From the NCBI RefSeq assembly GCF_002001205.1, contig NZ_MUNZ01000119.1:17167-81166 (forward strand): 64,000 nt of DNA, written 5' to 3'. The DNA is from Hydrogenophaga sp. A37 (GTDB lineage: Bacteria; Pseudomonadota; Gammaproteobacteria; Burkholderiales; Burkholderiaceae_C). Position numbers and translations under genes: made by a program. This document shows, piece after piece, positions 57,372-64,000 of this stretch. The number at the start of each line of letters is the position of its first letter. Position 1 is the first letter of the stretch. Under the pieces are notes generated by a model. It ran no database searches. It had not been told where the DNA came from and worked only from the letters and a program-made list of their open reading frames with translations.

Positions 57372-59057
57372 ATGAGCGCTACCCATGAAGTCTTTAATCA
57401 GGTTGATCCGCTGGTGGATGTCAATCTGTTCACTGGCAACCGGGCGCTGCAGGATGCGCTGAGGTTCAACGCGCCTGCGCTGGACACCGCGCCCTTGCAT
57501 GCGCTCGGTGTCTTGGCGGGCAGCGCCGAGATGCAGACCCACGCGCGCCTGGCCAATGTGTTCACGCCGCAGCTCAAGAGCCACGACCGCTTGGGCCACC
57601 GCATCGACCAGGTGGAGTTCCACCCGAGCTACCACGCGCTGATGACGGCGGCGACGGCGGCGGGTTTGCATGGCACGCCTTGGGGGAGCCCTCACCCCTG
57701 CCCTCTCCCGCTGGCGGGAGAGGGCAGGGGTGAGGGTGCAGCGAACCCGCACCTCTCCCGCGCCGCAGGCTTCATGCTCTTCACCGAGCTGGAGTCCTCC
57801 ACGCTGTGCCCCATCTCCATGAGTTACGCGGTCACGCCCGCGCTGCGCGACAACCCGGCCATCTACGCCGACTGGGCGCCACAGCTCACCAGCCGCGCCT
57901 ACGACCCGGCGTTGAAGCTGTGGAAGGACAAACCCGGCGTGACCATGGGCATGGGCATGACCGAGAAGCAGGGCGGCTCGGACGTGCGCGCCAACACCAC
58001 GCAAGCGGTGCCCGCCGGCAGCGACGCCTGGGGCCAGCGCTTCAGCGTCACGGGCCACAAGTGGTTCTTCTCGGCGCCCATGTGCGACGCCTTCCTGATC
58101 CTCGCGCAAACGCCCAGCGGTCTCTCTTGCCTGTTCCTGCCGCGCGTGCTGCCAGACGGGTCGATGAACCAGCTCTTCATCCAGCGCCTGAAAGACAAGC
58201 TGGGCAACAAGGCCAACGCCAGTTCCGAGGTGGAGTTCGCGGGCGCCACCGCCTGGTTGGTGGGCGAGGAAGGCCGGGGCGTGCCGCAGATCCTGGCCAT
58301 GGGCACGATGACGCGGCTGGACTGCGCGCTCGGCACCAGTGGCCTGATGCGCCAGGCCTTGTCCATCGCGCTGAACCACACGTCGCAGCGCAAGGCCTTT
58401 GGCAAGCTGCTCATTCACCAGCCGTTGATGAAAAACGTGCTGGCAGATCTGGCGCTGGAATCCGAAGCGTCCACCGCGCTGGCGCTGCGCCTCGCGCGCA
58501 GCTTTGATTGCCCAGGCGATGAACACGAACGCGCGATGCAGCGCCTGCTCACGCCGGTGGCCAAGTTCTGGATCTGCAAGCGCGGCAGCCACTTCGCGCA
58601 AGAGGCCATGGAATGCCTGGGCGGCAACGGCTACGTGGAGGAAGGCGGCGAAGGCATCATGGCCCGCATCTACCGCGAGATGCCGGTCAACAGCATCTGG
58701 GAAGGCGCGGGCAACATCATGGCGCTGGACCTGCTGCGCGCCCTGCGCAAGGCAGACGCCGCCGCCGCGCTGGCCCACGAACTGGCCCCCGCCAAAGGCA
58801 TGCACCCGGCGCTGGACCACCTGGCACAGAGCCTGCCGATCCGCGTCGAGCAGATGGCCACCGAGATCGAAGCCCGCCGCCTGGCGCAAGACGTGGCGCT
58901 GGCCGTGCAGGCCGCGCTGCTGGCGCAGACCGCGCCGGCCGCCGTGTTCGGCGCGTTCTGTGATTCGCGCATCGCCGGGCACTGGGGCCACAGCTTTGGC
59001 TCGCTCGGCTCGGGGGTCGATTTCGATGCCATCATTCAAAGAGCCCAACCGCGCTGA
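57372..59057 (+). CDS. Acyl-CoA dehydrogenase, AidB-like, with in-frame palindrome insertion
   Basis: A 561-residue AidB-type flavoprotein (HPSYHALM, MGMTEKQGGSDVRANTT, GHKWFFSAPMCDAF, ECLGGNGYVEEGGEG, EGAGNIMALDLLRAL). AidB of E. coli is 541 residues and protects DNA during alkylation stress; most homologues annotated this way are of unknown substrate. Residues about 106-122 (HPCPLPLAGEGRGEG) come from a perfect 48-base palindrome and account for the 20 extra residues. The insert lies in an N-terminal region before the first dehydrogenase motif, so activity may be kept. GAGGAG precedes the ATG. Confidence 0.9.
   Translation: MSATHEVFNQVDPLVDVNLFTGNRALQDALRFNAPALDTAPLHALGVLAGSAEMQTHARLANVFTPQLKSHDRLGHRIDQVEFHPSYHALMTAATAAGLHGTPWGSPHPCPLPLAGEGRGEGAANPHLSRAAGFMLFTELESSTLCPISMSYAVTPALRDNPAIYADWAPQLTSRAYDPALKLWKDKPGVTMGMGMTEKQGGSDVRANTTQAVPAGSDAWGQRFSVTGHKWFFSAPMCDAFLILAQTPSGLSCLFLPRVLPDGSMNQLFIQRLKDKLGNKANASSEVEFAGATAWLVGEEGRGVPQILAMGTMTRLDCALGTSGLMRQALSIALNHTSQRKAFGKLLIHQPLMKNVLADLALESEASTALALRLARSFDCPGDEHERAMQRLLTPVAKFWICKRGSHFAQEAMECLGGNGYVEEGGEGIMARIYREMPVNSIWEGAGNIMALDLLRALRKADAAAALAHELAPAKGMHPALDHLAQSLPIRVEQMATEIEARRLAQDVALAVQAALLAQTAPAAVFGAFCDSRIAGHWGHSFGSLGSGVDFDAIIQRAQPR
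57689..57736. repeat. Perfect 48-base palindrome inside the AidB-like gene
   Basis: Two 23-base arms (57689-57711 and 57714-57736), exact reverse complements, meet around TG. The unit begins CCCTCACCCCTGCCCTCTCC. Its translation HPCPLPLAGEGRGEG is a known kind of dispersed proteobacterial REP-like sequence. It keeps the reading frame open through the dehydrogenase. Confidence 0.92.
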
Positions 59058-59071
59058 ATTCTGGAGACACC

Positions 59072-60007
59072 ATGCCCGATCTGATCCTGCACCACTACCC
59101 CATGTCACCCTTCGCCGAGAAGGCGCGCCTGATGCTCGGTTTCAAGGGGCTCGCCTGGAAGAGCGTGTTCATCCCCAGCGTGATGCCCAAGCCCGACGTG
59201 GTCGCGCTGACCGGCGGCTACCGCCGCACGCCGCTGCTGCAGATCGGTGCCGACATCTACTGCGACACGGCCCTGATCGCCACCGTGCTGGAGCACCTCA
59301 AGCCCGAGCCCGTGTTGTTCCCTCAACACCTCAAGGGCGTCACGCGCATCGTGGCGCAGTGGGCCGACAGCAGCTTGTTCTGGGCCGCCATGGGCCACAC
59401 CCTGGGGCCCAAGGGCGCGGCCGCGATGTTTGGCACCCAGCCGCCCGAAGTGGGTCAGGCTTTCGCCGCCGACCGCAGCGCCATGCGCACCGGCATGACC
59501 AGCCTGCGCGCGGGCGACGCCGCCTCGGCCTACCGCAGCTACCTGCGCCGCCTCGCCCACATGCTGCACGAGCAGCCCTTCCTGTTCGGCGATGCACCCT
59601 GCATCGTCGACTTCGCCGCCTACCACCCGCTGTGGTTCACCCGCGTGGTGAACCCGGCCATGGCCGGCATCCTGGACGCCACGCCCGGTGTGCTGGCCTG
59701 GATGGACCGCATGGCTTCGCTGGGCCACGGCCAGCCCGCGAAGTTCACGTCCACCGAGGCCATTGCAGTGGCCGCCGCGGCCGTGCCCGCGCCGCTGGCC
59801 GACGAAGCCTTTCAAGACGACCACGGCATCGCGCTGGGCAGCCGCGTGACCGTGGCCGCCGAGAGCTTCGGCACCGAGACCACCGAGGGCACGCTGATCG
59901 CCGCCACCCGCACGCACTACACGCTGGAACGCACCGACGACCGCGCGGGGCACCTGCACGTGCACTTCCCCCGCATCGGCTATGTGCTGAAGGAAGTGCG
60001 CGCTTGA
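59072..60007 (+). CDS. Glutathione S-transferase family protein
   Basis: A 311-residue GST-like protein. The N-terminal thioredoxin fold (about 1-80) has LHHYPMSPFAEKARLMLGFKG and the cis-Pro/GSH region YRRTPLLQIGADIYCDTALI; a helical domain with CIVDFAAYHPLWF follows. It is about 90 residues longer than usual GSTs because of a C-terminal beta-rich extension (GSRVTVAAESFGTETTEGTL) of unknown role. Substrate unknown. GGAGA precedes the ATG. Confidence 0.88.
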   Translation: MPDLILHHYPMSPFAEKARLMLGFKGLAWKSVFIPSVMPKPDVVALTGGYRRTPLLQIGADIYCDTALIATVLEHLKPEPVLFPQHLKGVTRIVAQWADSSLFWAAMGHTLGPKGAAAMFGTQPPEVGQAFAADRSAMRTGMTSLRAGDAASAYRSYLRRLAHMLHEQPFLFGDAPCIVDFAAYHPLWFTRVVNPAMAGILDATPGVLAWMDRMASLGHGQPAKFTSTEAIAVAAAAVPAPLADEAFQDDHGIALGSRVTVAAESFGTETTEGTLIAATRTHYTLERTDDRAGHLHVHFPRIGYVLKEVRA

Positions 60008-60579
60008 GCGGCCAGACCGTGCTCACCCGCAGCGCCGCCGTGCAGTGGCGCTGCCTGCCGTTTGCCGCCCTGTCGGCCGACACTCTGTACCGGTTGCTGC
60101 GCCTTCGCTCGGAAGTCTTCGTGGTGGAGCAGCGCTGCGTGTTCCTTGATCTGGACGGGCGGGATGCGCAGTGCATGCATGTGCTGGGCGAAGCCGTTGC
60201 CCCCACGCTCCCCGCTGCGCTGGGTTCGCTGCCCCCCGAGGGGGCGCGTTTCGCCTTGGGGCGGCCCGGCGGCGAAACCGTTGCCGCCGATGGCCCCGTC
60301 AGCCTGCTGGCCAGCACCCGCCTCGTGCCACCCGGTGTGGACTTTGCTGAAGCCAGCATCGGCCGCGTGGTCACCGCGCCCGCCGCACGCGGTGGCGGCA
60401 TCGGCCACGCGCTCATGGCGGAGTCGGTGCGCCAGCTCATCGCGCTGTGGGGCGAGCAGCCCATCCGCATCGGTGCGCAGGCGCATCTGGAAGCCTTCTA
60501 CAACCGCCACGGCTTCGTGTCGGATGACAAGCCCTACGTCGAAGACGGCATCCCGCACATCGAGATGCTTCGCAGATGA
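60004..60579 (+). CDS. elaA: GNAT N-acetyltransferase, ElaA family, with repeat-derived insertion
   Basis: A 191-residue GNAT protein: LYRLLRLRSEVFVVEQRCVF and DGRDAQCMHVLGE at the start, acetyl-CoA loop VTAPAARGGGIGHALM, and AQAHLEAFYNRHGFV near the end. ElaA is usually about 150 residues; the extra about 35 residues (62-97, including LPPEGARFALGRPGGE) come from a relative of the genome's GC-rich hairpin repeat, read in frame. AAGGAAG seven bases before TTG 60004 favours that start, which overlaps the GST stop; GTG 60019 is the alternative. Confidence 0.85.
   Translation: MSGQTVLTRSAAVQWRCLPFAALSADTLYRLLRLRSEVFVVEQRCVFLDLDGRDAQCMHVLGEAVAPTLPAALGSLPPEGARFALGRPGGETVAADGPVSLLASTRLVPPGVDFAEASIGRVVTAPAARGGGIGHALMAESVRQLIALWGEQPIRIGAQAHLEAFYNRHGFVSDDKPYVEDGIPHIEMLRR
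60203..60290 (+). repeat. GC-rich multi-hairpin repeat, in-frame copy in elaA
   Basis: It contains GCCCCCCGAGGGGGCGC and GGGGCGGCCCGGCGG, matching the central hairpin and right arm of the intergenic copies, but lies inside the GNAT reading frame. Boundaries are approximate. Confidence 0.7.
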
Positions 60580-60605
60580 ACCCAGGTGCGATCCAAAGTG
60601 ATGGG

Positions 60606-60753
60606 TTTGACTCCTTCCCCCGCTGGGGGAAGGCAGGGATGGGGGCCGTCGCCGCAGTACAAGACTGGCTATTTGCAAACACATCTGAGTTCGTGCCCCC
60701 ATCCCAGCCTTCCCCCAGCGGGGGAAGGAGCAAGTCACGTAAAACATCACTTT
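60606..60753. repeat. Inverted pair of REP-like units (BIME-like)
   Basis: In the 218-base gap after elaA, a 34-base unit starting CCTTCCCCCGCTGGGGGAAG (from about 60613) is matched, with one difference, by an inverted copy ending at about 60729. Each unit is itself a hairpin (CCTTCCCCC/GGGGGAAGG). About 50 bases of unrelated, more AT-rich DNA lie between. No gene is seen here. Confidence 0.8.
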
Positions 60754-60797
60754 GAATCGCGCACCATGAGCCCCCAAAACCACAGGAGACACGACCG

Positions 60798-61700
60798 ATG
60801 ATTCAAGATTTCAAAGACAAGACCGCGGTACTGACCGGCGCGGGTTCAGGCTTCGGCCTCGAATGTGCGCGCATCGGCGCGAAGCTCGGCATGAATCTCG
60901 TGCTGGTCGATGTGCAGCAAGACGCGCTGGACCAAGCGCAGGCCGAGATGGAAGCCGCTGGCGCGCACGTGCTGGCCCGCAAAGTGGACGTGTCCAGCGC
61001 CGAACAGATGGAAGCCCTCGCCGCCGACGTGTTGCAGCGTTTCGGCGCGCCGCACTTCGTCTTCAACAACGCGGGCGTGGGCTCGGGCGGCTTGGTCTGG
61101 GAAAACTCGGTGAAGGACTGGGAGTGGGTGCTGGGCGTCAACGTGTGGGGCGTGATCCACGGTGTGCGCCTCTTCACGCCCATGATGCTGGCCGCCGCCA
61201 AAGCCGACCCGGCGTATCAAGGCCACATCGTCAACACCGCCAGCATGGCGGGCCTGCTGACTCCCCCCAACATGGGCATCTACAACGTGAGTAAACACGC
61301 GGTGGTGAGCCTGAGCGAGACGCTCTATCAAGATTTGAAGCTGGTCACCGACCAGGTCAGCGCCAGCGTGTTGTGCCCGTATTTCGTGCCCACCGGCATC
61401 AACCAGAGCCACCGCAACAAGCCGGCCGAACTGGCCGACGAGAAGGCGACACAGAGCCAGATGATCGGCCAGGCCATGAGTGACAAGGCCGTGGGTTCGG
61501 GCAAGATCACCGCGGCACAGGTCGCACAGATGGTGTTCGACGCCATCGCCGCCGACCGCTTCTACATCTACAGCCACCCCAAGGCGCTGGGCAACGCCCA
61601 GTCGCGCTTCGACGCGGTCGTGGCCGGTAGCAACCCGCCCGACCCGTTCGCCGAACGGCCCGAGATCGGCGTGGCCTTGCGGCAGGCGCTGCGCGGGTGA
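60798..61700 (+). CDS. Short-chain dehydrogenase/reductase
   Basis: A 300-residue classical SDR: TGAGSGFGLECA cofactor motif, FNNAGVGSGG, Ser in NTASMAGL, Tyr-x3-Lys in YNVSKHAV, and CPYFVPTGI. Asp38 (LVLVDVQ) at the end of the second strand suggests NAD+. It is closest to SDRs found beside acyl-CoA dehydrogenase genes. AGGAGACACGACCG precedes the ATG. Confidence 0.9.
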   Translation: MIQDFKDKTAVLTGAGSGFGLECARIGAKLGMNLVLVDVQQDALDQAQAEMEAAGAHVLARKVDVSSAEQMEALAADVLQRFGAPHFVFNNAGVGSGGLVWENSVKDWEWVLGVNVWGVIHGVRLFTPMMLAAAKADPAYQGHIVNTASMAGLLTPPNMGIYNVSKHAVVSLSETLYQDLKLVTDQVSASVLCPYFVPTGINQSHRNKPAELADEKATQSQMIGQAMSDKAVGSGKITAAQVAQMVFDAIAADRFYIYSHPKALGNAQSRFDAVVAGSNPPDPFAERPEIGVALRQALRG

Positions 61701-61729
61701 GGGCGGGAGATTCTTGGCTGCTGAAGCAA

Positions 61730-61758
61730 GTGATAAAAAGATATCTTTAAGATATACT
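61730..61758 (+). promoter_or_regulatory. Promoter with palindromic operator of the toxin-antitoxin pair
   Basis: GTGATA (61730-61735), a 17-base spacer and TATACT (61753-61758) form a likely promoter. The spacer carries the perfect 12-base palindrome AAAGATATCTTT (61737-61748) and a second AAGATATA half-site. Promoter-embedded palindromes are typical of autoregulated toxin-antitoxin operons. Confidence 0.65.
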
Positions 61759-61795
61759 GAAACCACTTCATCGCTTCACAACCAGGGGTCCAACC

Positions 61796-62089
61796 ATGCC
61801 CAGCCGCACCCAAACCCTCTCAAACCAGATCGCCTTCCGCTACCGTGCCGCCGACAGCAGCACGGGCGTGACGCGCACCACGGCCCAGCGACTGGCCGCA
61901 CAACTTGGTGTGGATGAAACCCAGACCATTCACCTCGCGCTCCATGCGCTGGCCGTGCAGGTGCTCCCCCAGTACGAAGCCGACGACGGCGCCCTGACCG
62001 CCACGCAGCTGCGGCAGATTCGCGCCCGCGCGCCCAAGGCCCCGACGAAATCGGTGCGGTCGAGTCTGTTCGGCACCGACAACACATGA
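61796..62089 (+). CDS. Probable antitoxin of a MazF/PemK-like pair
   Basis: A 97-residue protein upstream of, and overlapping by ATGA, a MazF/PemK-like gene. No standard antitoxin family was recognised. It is basic at both ends (MPSRTQTLSN, KAPTKSVRSSLFG) and has a helical middle with TTAQRLAAQLGVDETQTIHLA that resembles a ribbon-helix-helix or helix-turn-helix unit, so it probably binds the palindromic promoter upstream. The antitoxin role rests on order, size and overlap. Confidence 0.7.
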   Translation: MPSRTQTLSNQIAFRYRAADSSTGVTRTTAQRLAAQLGVDETQTIHLALHALAVQVLPQYEADDGALTATQLRQIRARAPKAPTKSVRSSLFGTDNT

Positions 62090-62499
62090 CTGGGTGGCCC
62101 GAGCCCACCGCCGGGGACATCGTCTGGTGTCACTTCCCGGATGACATCAACCCCAAACCCAAGCCGCGACCCGCCCTGATCCTCGTCGTGTTCGACGACC
62201 AGGCCCCGGAGTTCTTCGTTCAGGTGGCCTACGGCACCAGCCAGCGCACCACCGCCCTGCACAAAGGCGAGTTCGCCATCCTCAAAGCGAAACACCCGGC
62301 CGCCTACGCGGCGGCTGGACTGAGCTACGACACCAAGTTCAACCTGAAGAACCTGGTCACGCTGCCCTTCAGCAGCGAGTGGTTCTCGGTGCCCCCCGCC
62401 GCCCCCCATGGGCAAAACCCCAAGTTGGGCGTGTTGCACCCCAGCCTTGTGCGAATCGCTGGCACCGCCCACCACGCGGCCCACTCGCCCCCAGGCTGA
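62086..62499 (+). CDS. MazF/PemK-like toxin candidate
   Basis: A 137-residue protein with the MazF/PemK N-terminal pattern: AGDIVWCHFPDD, a basic KPKPRPALIL stretch (Arg28), and VAYGTSQRT (Thr51) in place of the VPITSQ-type strand. Those positions correspond to the catalytic Arg and Thr of MazF endoribonucleases. It is about 25 residues longer than typical MazF, and the C-terminal half (FNLKNLVTLPFSSEWFSV) fits the fold. It starts inside the stop of the antitoxin candidate. Activity is inference. Confidence 0.75.
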   Translation: MTGWPEPTAGDIVWCHFPDDINPKPKPRPALILVVFDDQAPEFFVQVAYGTSQRTTALHKGEFAILKAKHPAAYAAAGLSYDTKFNLKNLVTLPFSSEWFSVPPAAPHGQNPKLGVLHPSLVRIAGTAHHAAHSPPG

Positions 62500-62500
62500 C

Positions 62501-63052
62501 ATGGCCAGCCTCGGTCATGCGCTGTTCGACACTGTTATCGGCGCCTGCGGCATCGCCTGGGGCAGCCACGGCATCACGGCGGTGCAACTGCCCGAGCCCA
62601 ACGCGCAGGCCACGCGAGCGCGCCTGCTGAAGAGCGCGGGTGGCTGCCCTGAGGTGAGTGACCCACCCGATGCCGTGCGCGCCGCCATCACCGGCATCCA
62701 GGCCCTGCTGAACGGTGAGCCGCGCCAGTTGCTGGAGCTGGAGCTCGACCTGGAGCGCCTCACGCCGTTCCAGCGCCAGGCCTATGCCATCGCCCGCGCC
62801 ATCCCGCCGGGCCAGACCCGGACCTATGGCGAGATCGCGCAGGAGCTCGGTGACCCGAGCCTGGCCCGCGCCGTGGGCCAGGCCATGGGGCACAACCCGT
62901 TTGCGCCGGTCGTGCCCTGCCACCGCGTGCTGGCCGCCGGCCAGAAGCCGGGCGGGTTTTCAGCCAGCGGCGGTGCGCTGACCAAGCTGCGCATGCTGGC
63001 CATCGAAGGCGCGGTGCCGGGCGGCACGCCATCGCTGTTCGACGACCTCTGA
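62501..63052 (+). CDS. Methylated-DNA-protein-cysteine S-methyltransferase
   Basis: A 183-residue alkyltransferase that repairs O6-methylguanine by moving the methyl group to its own Cys140 in VPCHRVL. The helix-turn-helix and arginine-finger region are LARAVGQAMGHNP, and QAYAIARAIPPGQTRTYGEIA is the conserved start of the active domain. It begins one base after the toxin stop. With the AidB-like gene nearby it hints at alkylation defence, but no ada gene is present. Confidence 0.93.
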   Translation: MASLGHALFDTVIGACGIAWGSHGITAVQLPEPNAQATRARLLKSAGGCPEVSDPPDAVRAAITGIQALLNGEPRQLLELELDLERLTPFQRQAYAIARAIPPGQTRTYGEIAQELGDPSLARAVGQAMGHNPFAPVVPCHRVLAAGQKPGGFSASGGALTKLRMLAIEGAVPGGTPSLFDDL

Positions 63053-63055
63053 GCG

Positions 63056-64000
63056 TCAGCGCTGCGCCAGGCGCTCGGCCAGCGCCAGCGCCGAGAGTGG
63101 CGCACAGCCCTCGGCCTTGTTGCTGATGGTGACAAAGGCGTTCTGGCCTGCGCCGGTCACGCCGGTGAGGGTGCGCACGAGCAGCGCGCGGGTGTCTTCG
63201 TCCACGTCGTGGATGCGGTCGTAGGGGCTGTATTCGCGCTGCGCGTCTTCGTAGCCGTAGGCGCCGTGCAGCGGGTTCAGGTTCCAGCGGCAGACCATCG
63301 GCCCGGGCCACAGGGCGCGCAGCAGCGGCAACTGCTCGGCCAGACGCGGCATCTTGGCGTGCAGGCCCAGGCAGTAGGTGGCACCCGTCTCCTTGAGCAC
63401 GGCCGCGAGCTGCGGCGCGATGGTGGGCGATAGCCACTCCGGGTCGCGCACCTCGACGGCCACTACGCCATCGGGCGTGGCGCCGCGCACATCGGGCAGC
63501 GCCCTGAGCATCGCGCGCAGCCGCTCCAGCAACAGCGGCAGGCGCTGCAACTGTGAAAAGGGCAGGGGGCTGAGCTGGAACACCAGCGCGCCCACCTTGT
63601 CGCCCAGCCCCGCCAGCGCGGGGGTGATGAACTCCTGCGTGGCCAACGCCGGGTCCAGAAAGGCGGTGTTGGGCTGGCGGCCCTGGCCCTGTTCGCCGCG
63701 CACCAGCGCATCGGTCACCACCGCCGGCGCCTTGACCACGAAGCGGAAGTCGTCGGGCACCTCGCCCGCGTAGCGCGCGTACTGCCCCTCGGTCAGCGGG
63801 CGGTAGAACGAGCGATCAATGCCCACGCAGCGCAGCAGCGGGTGTTGCGCGTAGGCAGCCAGGCCGTTCTTGGCCAGCACGGATTCGCTGTACGGCCCCT
63901 CGTCCCAGACGATGCCGGCCCAGCCCGGGTAGCTCCAGGTCGAGGCGCCCAGGCGGATGCACGGGTTCAGGCCGGCATCGTCTGGGACGAGGGGCCGTAC
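63056..64000 (-). CDS. DUF72 family protein, N-terminus at or beyond the window edge
   Basis: The frame is open from its stop at 63056 to the edge (at least 314 residues). IRLGASTWSYPGWAG is the DUF72 entry stretch (TIM-barrel fold, YecE-like), followed by CVGIDRSFYRPL, FRFVVKAP, and VVAVEVRDPEWLSP. Function of the family is unknown. The outermost 11 codons (63970-64000) are the antisense copy of codons further in, so the annotated N-terminus cannot be trusted and the true start may be missing. Confidence 0.85.
   Translation of the reverse strand, partial: VRPLVPDDAGLNPCIRLGASTWSYPGWAGIVWDEGPYSESVLAKNGLAAYAQHPLLRCVGIDRSFYRPLTEGQYARYAGEVPDDFRFVVKAPAVVTDALVRGEQGQGRQPNTAFLDPALATQEFITPALAGLGDKVGALVFQLSPLPFSQLQRLPLLLERLRAMLRALPDVRGATPDGVVAVEVRDPEWLSPTIAPQLAAVLKETGATYCLGLHAKMPRLAEQLPLLRALWPGPMVCRWNLNPLHGAYGYEDAQREYSPYDRIHDVDEDTRALLVRTLTGVTGAGQNAFVTISNKAEGCAPLSALALAERLAQR
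63890..64000. repeat. Exact 31-base inverted repeat ending on the last base
   Basis: GTACGGCCCCTCGTCCCAGA and the next 11 bases (63890-63920) recur exactly, as reverse complement, at 63970-64000, with a 49-base spacer. The repeat runs to the final base of the window, so its outer limit is not seen. Confidence 0.95.

Noticed and set aside
57689..57736. Palindrome in the AidB-like gene as a terminator or CRISPR-like unit
   Set aside because: It is internal to an intact reading frame, has no T run and occurs singly, which fits a REP-like insertion better.

Overview
The window is about 64 kb of GC-rich, densely coding DNA. Protein types, codon use and gene order suggest a betaproteobacterium of the Comamonadaceae (Hydrogenophaga-like is my best guess). 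Supporting signs are a form IA RuBisCO operon with cbbQ and cbbO, many acyl-CoA and branched-chain-type ABC transport genes, a Bug-type binding protein, and short GC-rich repeats after stop codons. The genus is inference; no rRNA or other marker is present. No gap between genes exceeds 300 bases. I saw no tRNA, rRNA, CRISPR array, transposase or prophage.

Layout. 0-3 kb: purine use (end of an adenine/adenosine deaminase, a BMP-type binding protein, guanine deaminase). 2.9-6.6 kb: two sensor kinases on the minus strand, one with an inactive-looking receiver domain. 6.7-13.4 kb: housekeeping genes (dcd, fatty-acid desaturase, YpfJ metallopeptidase, rhlE, apaH, a CNNM/CBS membrane protein). 13.4-20.1 kb: CO2 fixation, with divergent cbbR, then cbbL-cbbS-cbbQ-cbbO and a small uncharacterised gene. 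20.2-23.4 kb: rluE, then ctlX-ocd with a divergent AsnC-type regulator, apparently a citrulline to ornithine to proline route. 23.5-27.7 kb: a DUF6502-like protein, then a divergent pair made of a RecB-like-nuclease/XPD-helicase fusion and a second protein with a nuclease-like E-x-K motif, with a LexA-type box between them. 27.8-29.2 kb: an unknown membrane protein and a manganese exporter behind a yybP-ykoY riboswitch. 29.4-31 kb: an ABC-2 polysaccharide exporter pair without glycosyltransferases. 31-32.6 kb: msrB-cysK-slyX.

32.8-46.8 kb: acyl-CoA catabolism and uptake. It holds an acyl-CoA ligase, two paralogous binding proteins, livHMGF, a FadB-like bifunctional enzyme, thiolase, thioesterase and a split AtuA-type protein. 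The ligase and fadB-like promoters share a TetR-type palindrome, which suggests one fatty-acyl regulon. 46.9-53.1 kb: a Bug binding protein, then a minus-strand operon (SDR, StyA-like monooxygenase, flavin reductase, dienelactone-hydrolase/SnoaL-like fusion) with a divergent AraC-type regulator. Its gene content resembles indole-oxidation (iif-type) clusters. 53.1-61.7 kb: a second acyl-CoA block (two acyl-CoA dehydrogenases, two SDRs, thioesterase, MDR oxidoreductase, GST, GNAT). 61.7-64 kb: a MazF/PemK-like toxin-antitoxin pair with its own palindromic promoter, an alkyltransferase and a DUF72 gene running off the edge.

Repeats are a theme. A GC-rich multi-hairpin element follows four plus-strand genes in the same orientation, and a relative is read in frame inside a GNAT gene. 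A perfect 48-base palindrome is read in frame inside an AidB-like gene. An inverted pair of REP-like units lies at 60.6 kb, and two copies of a 34-35 base element sit on stop codons. The last 111 bases contain an exact 31-base inverted repeat that ends on the final base and may be an assembly fold-back.
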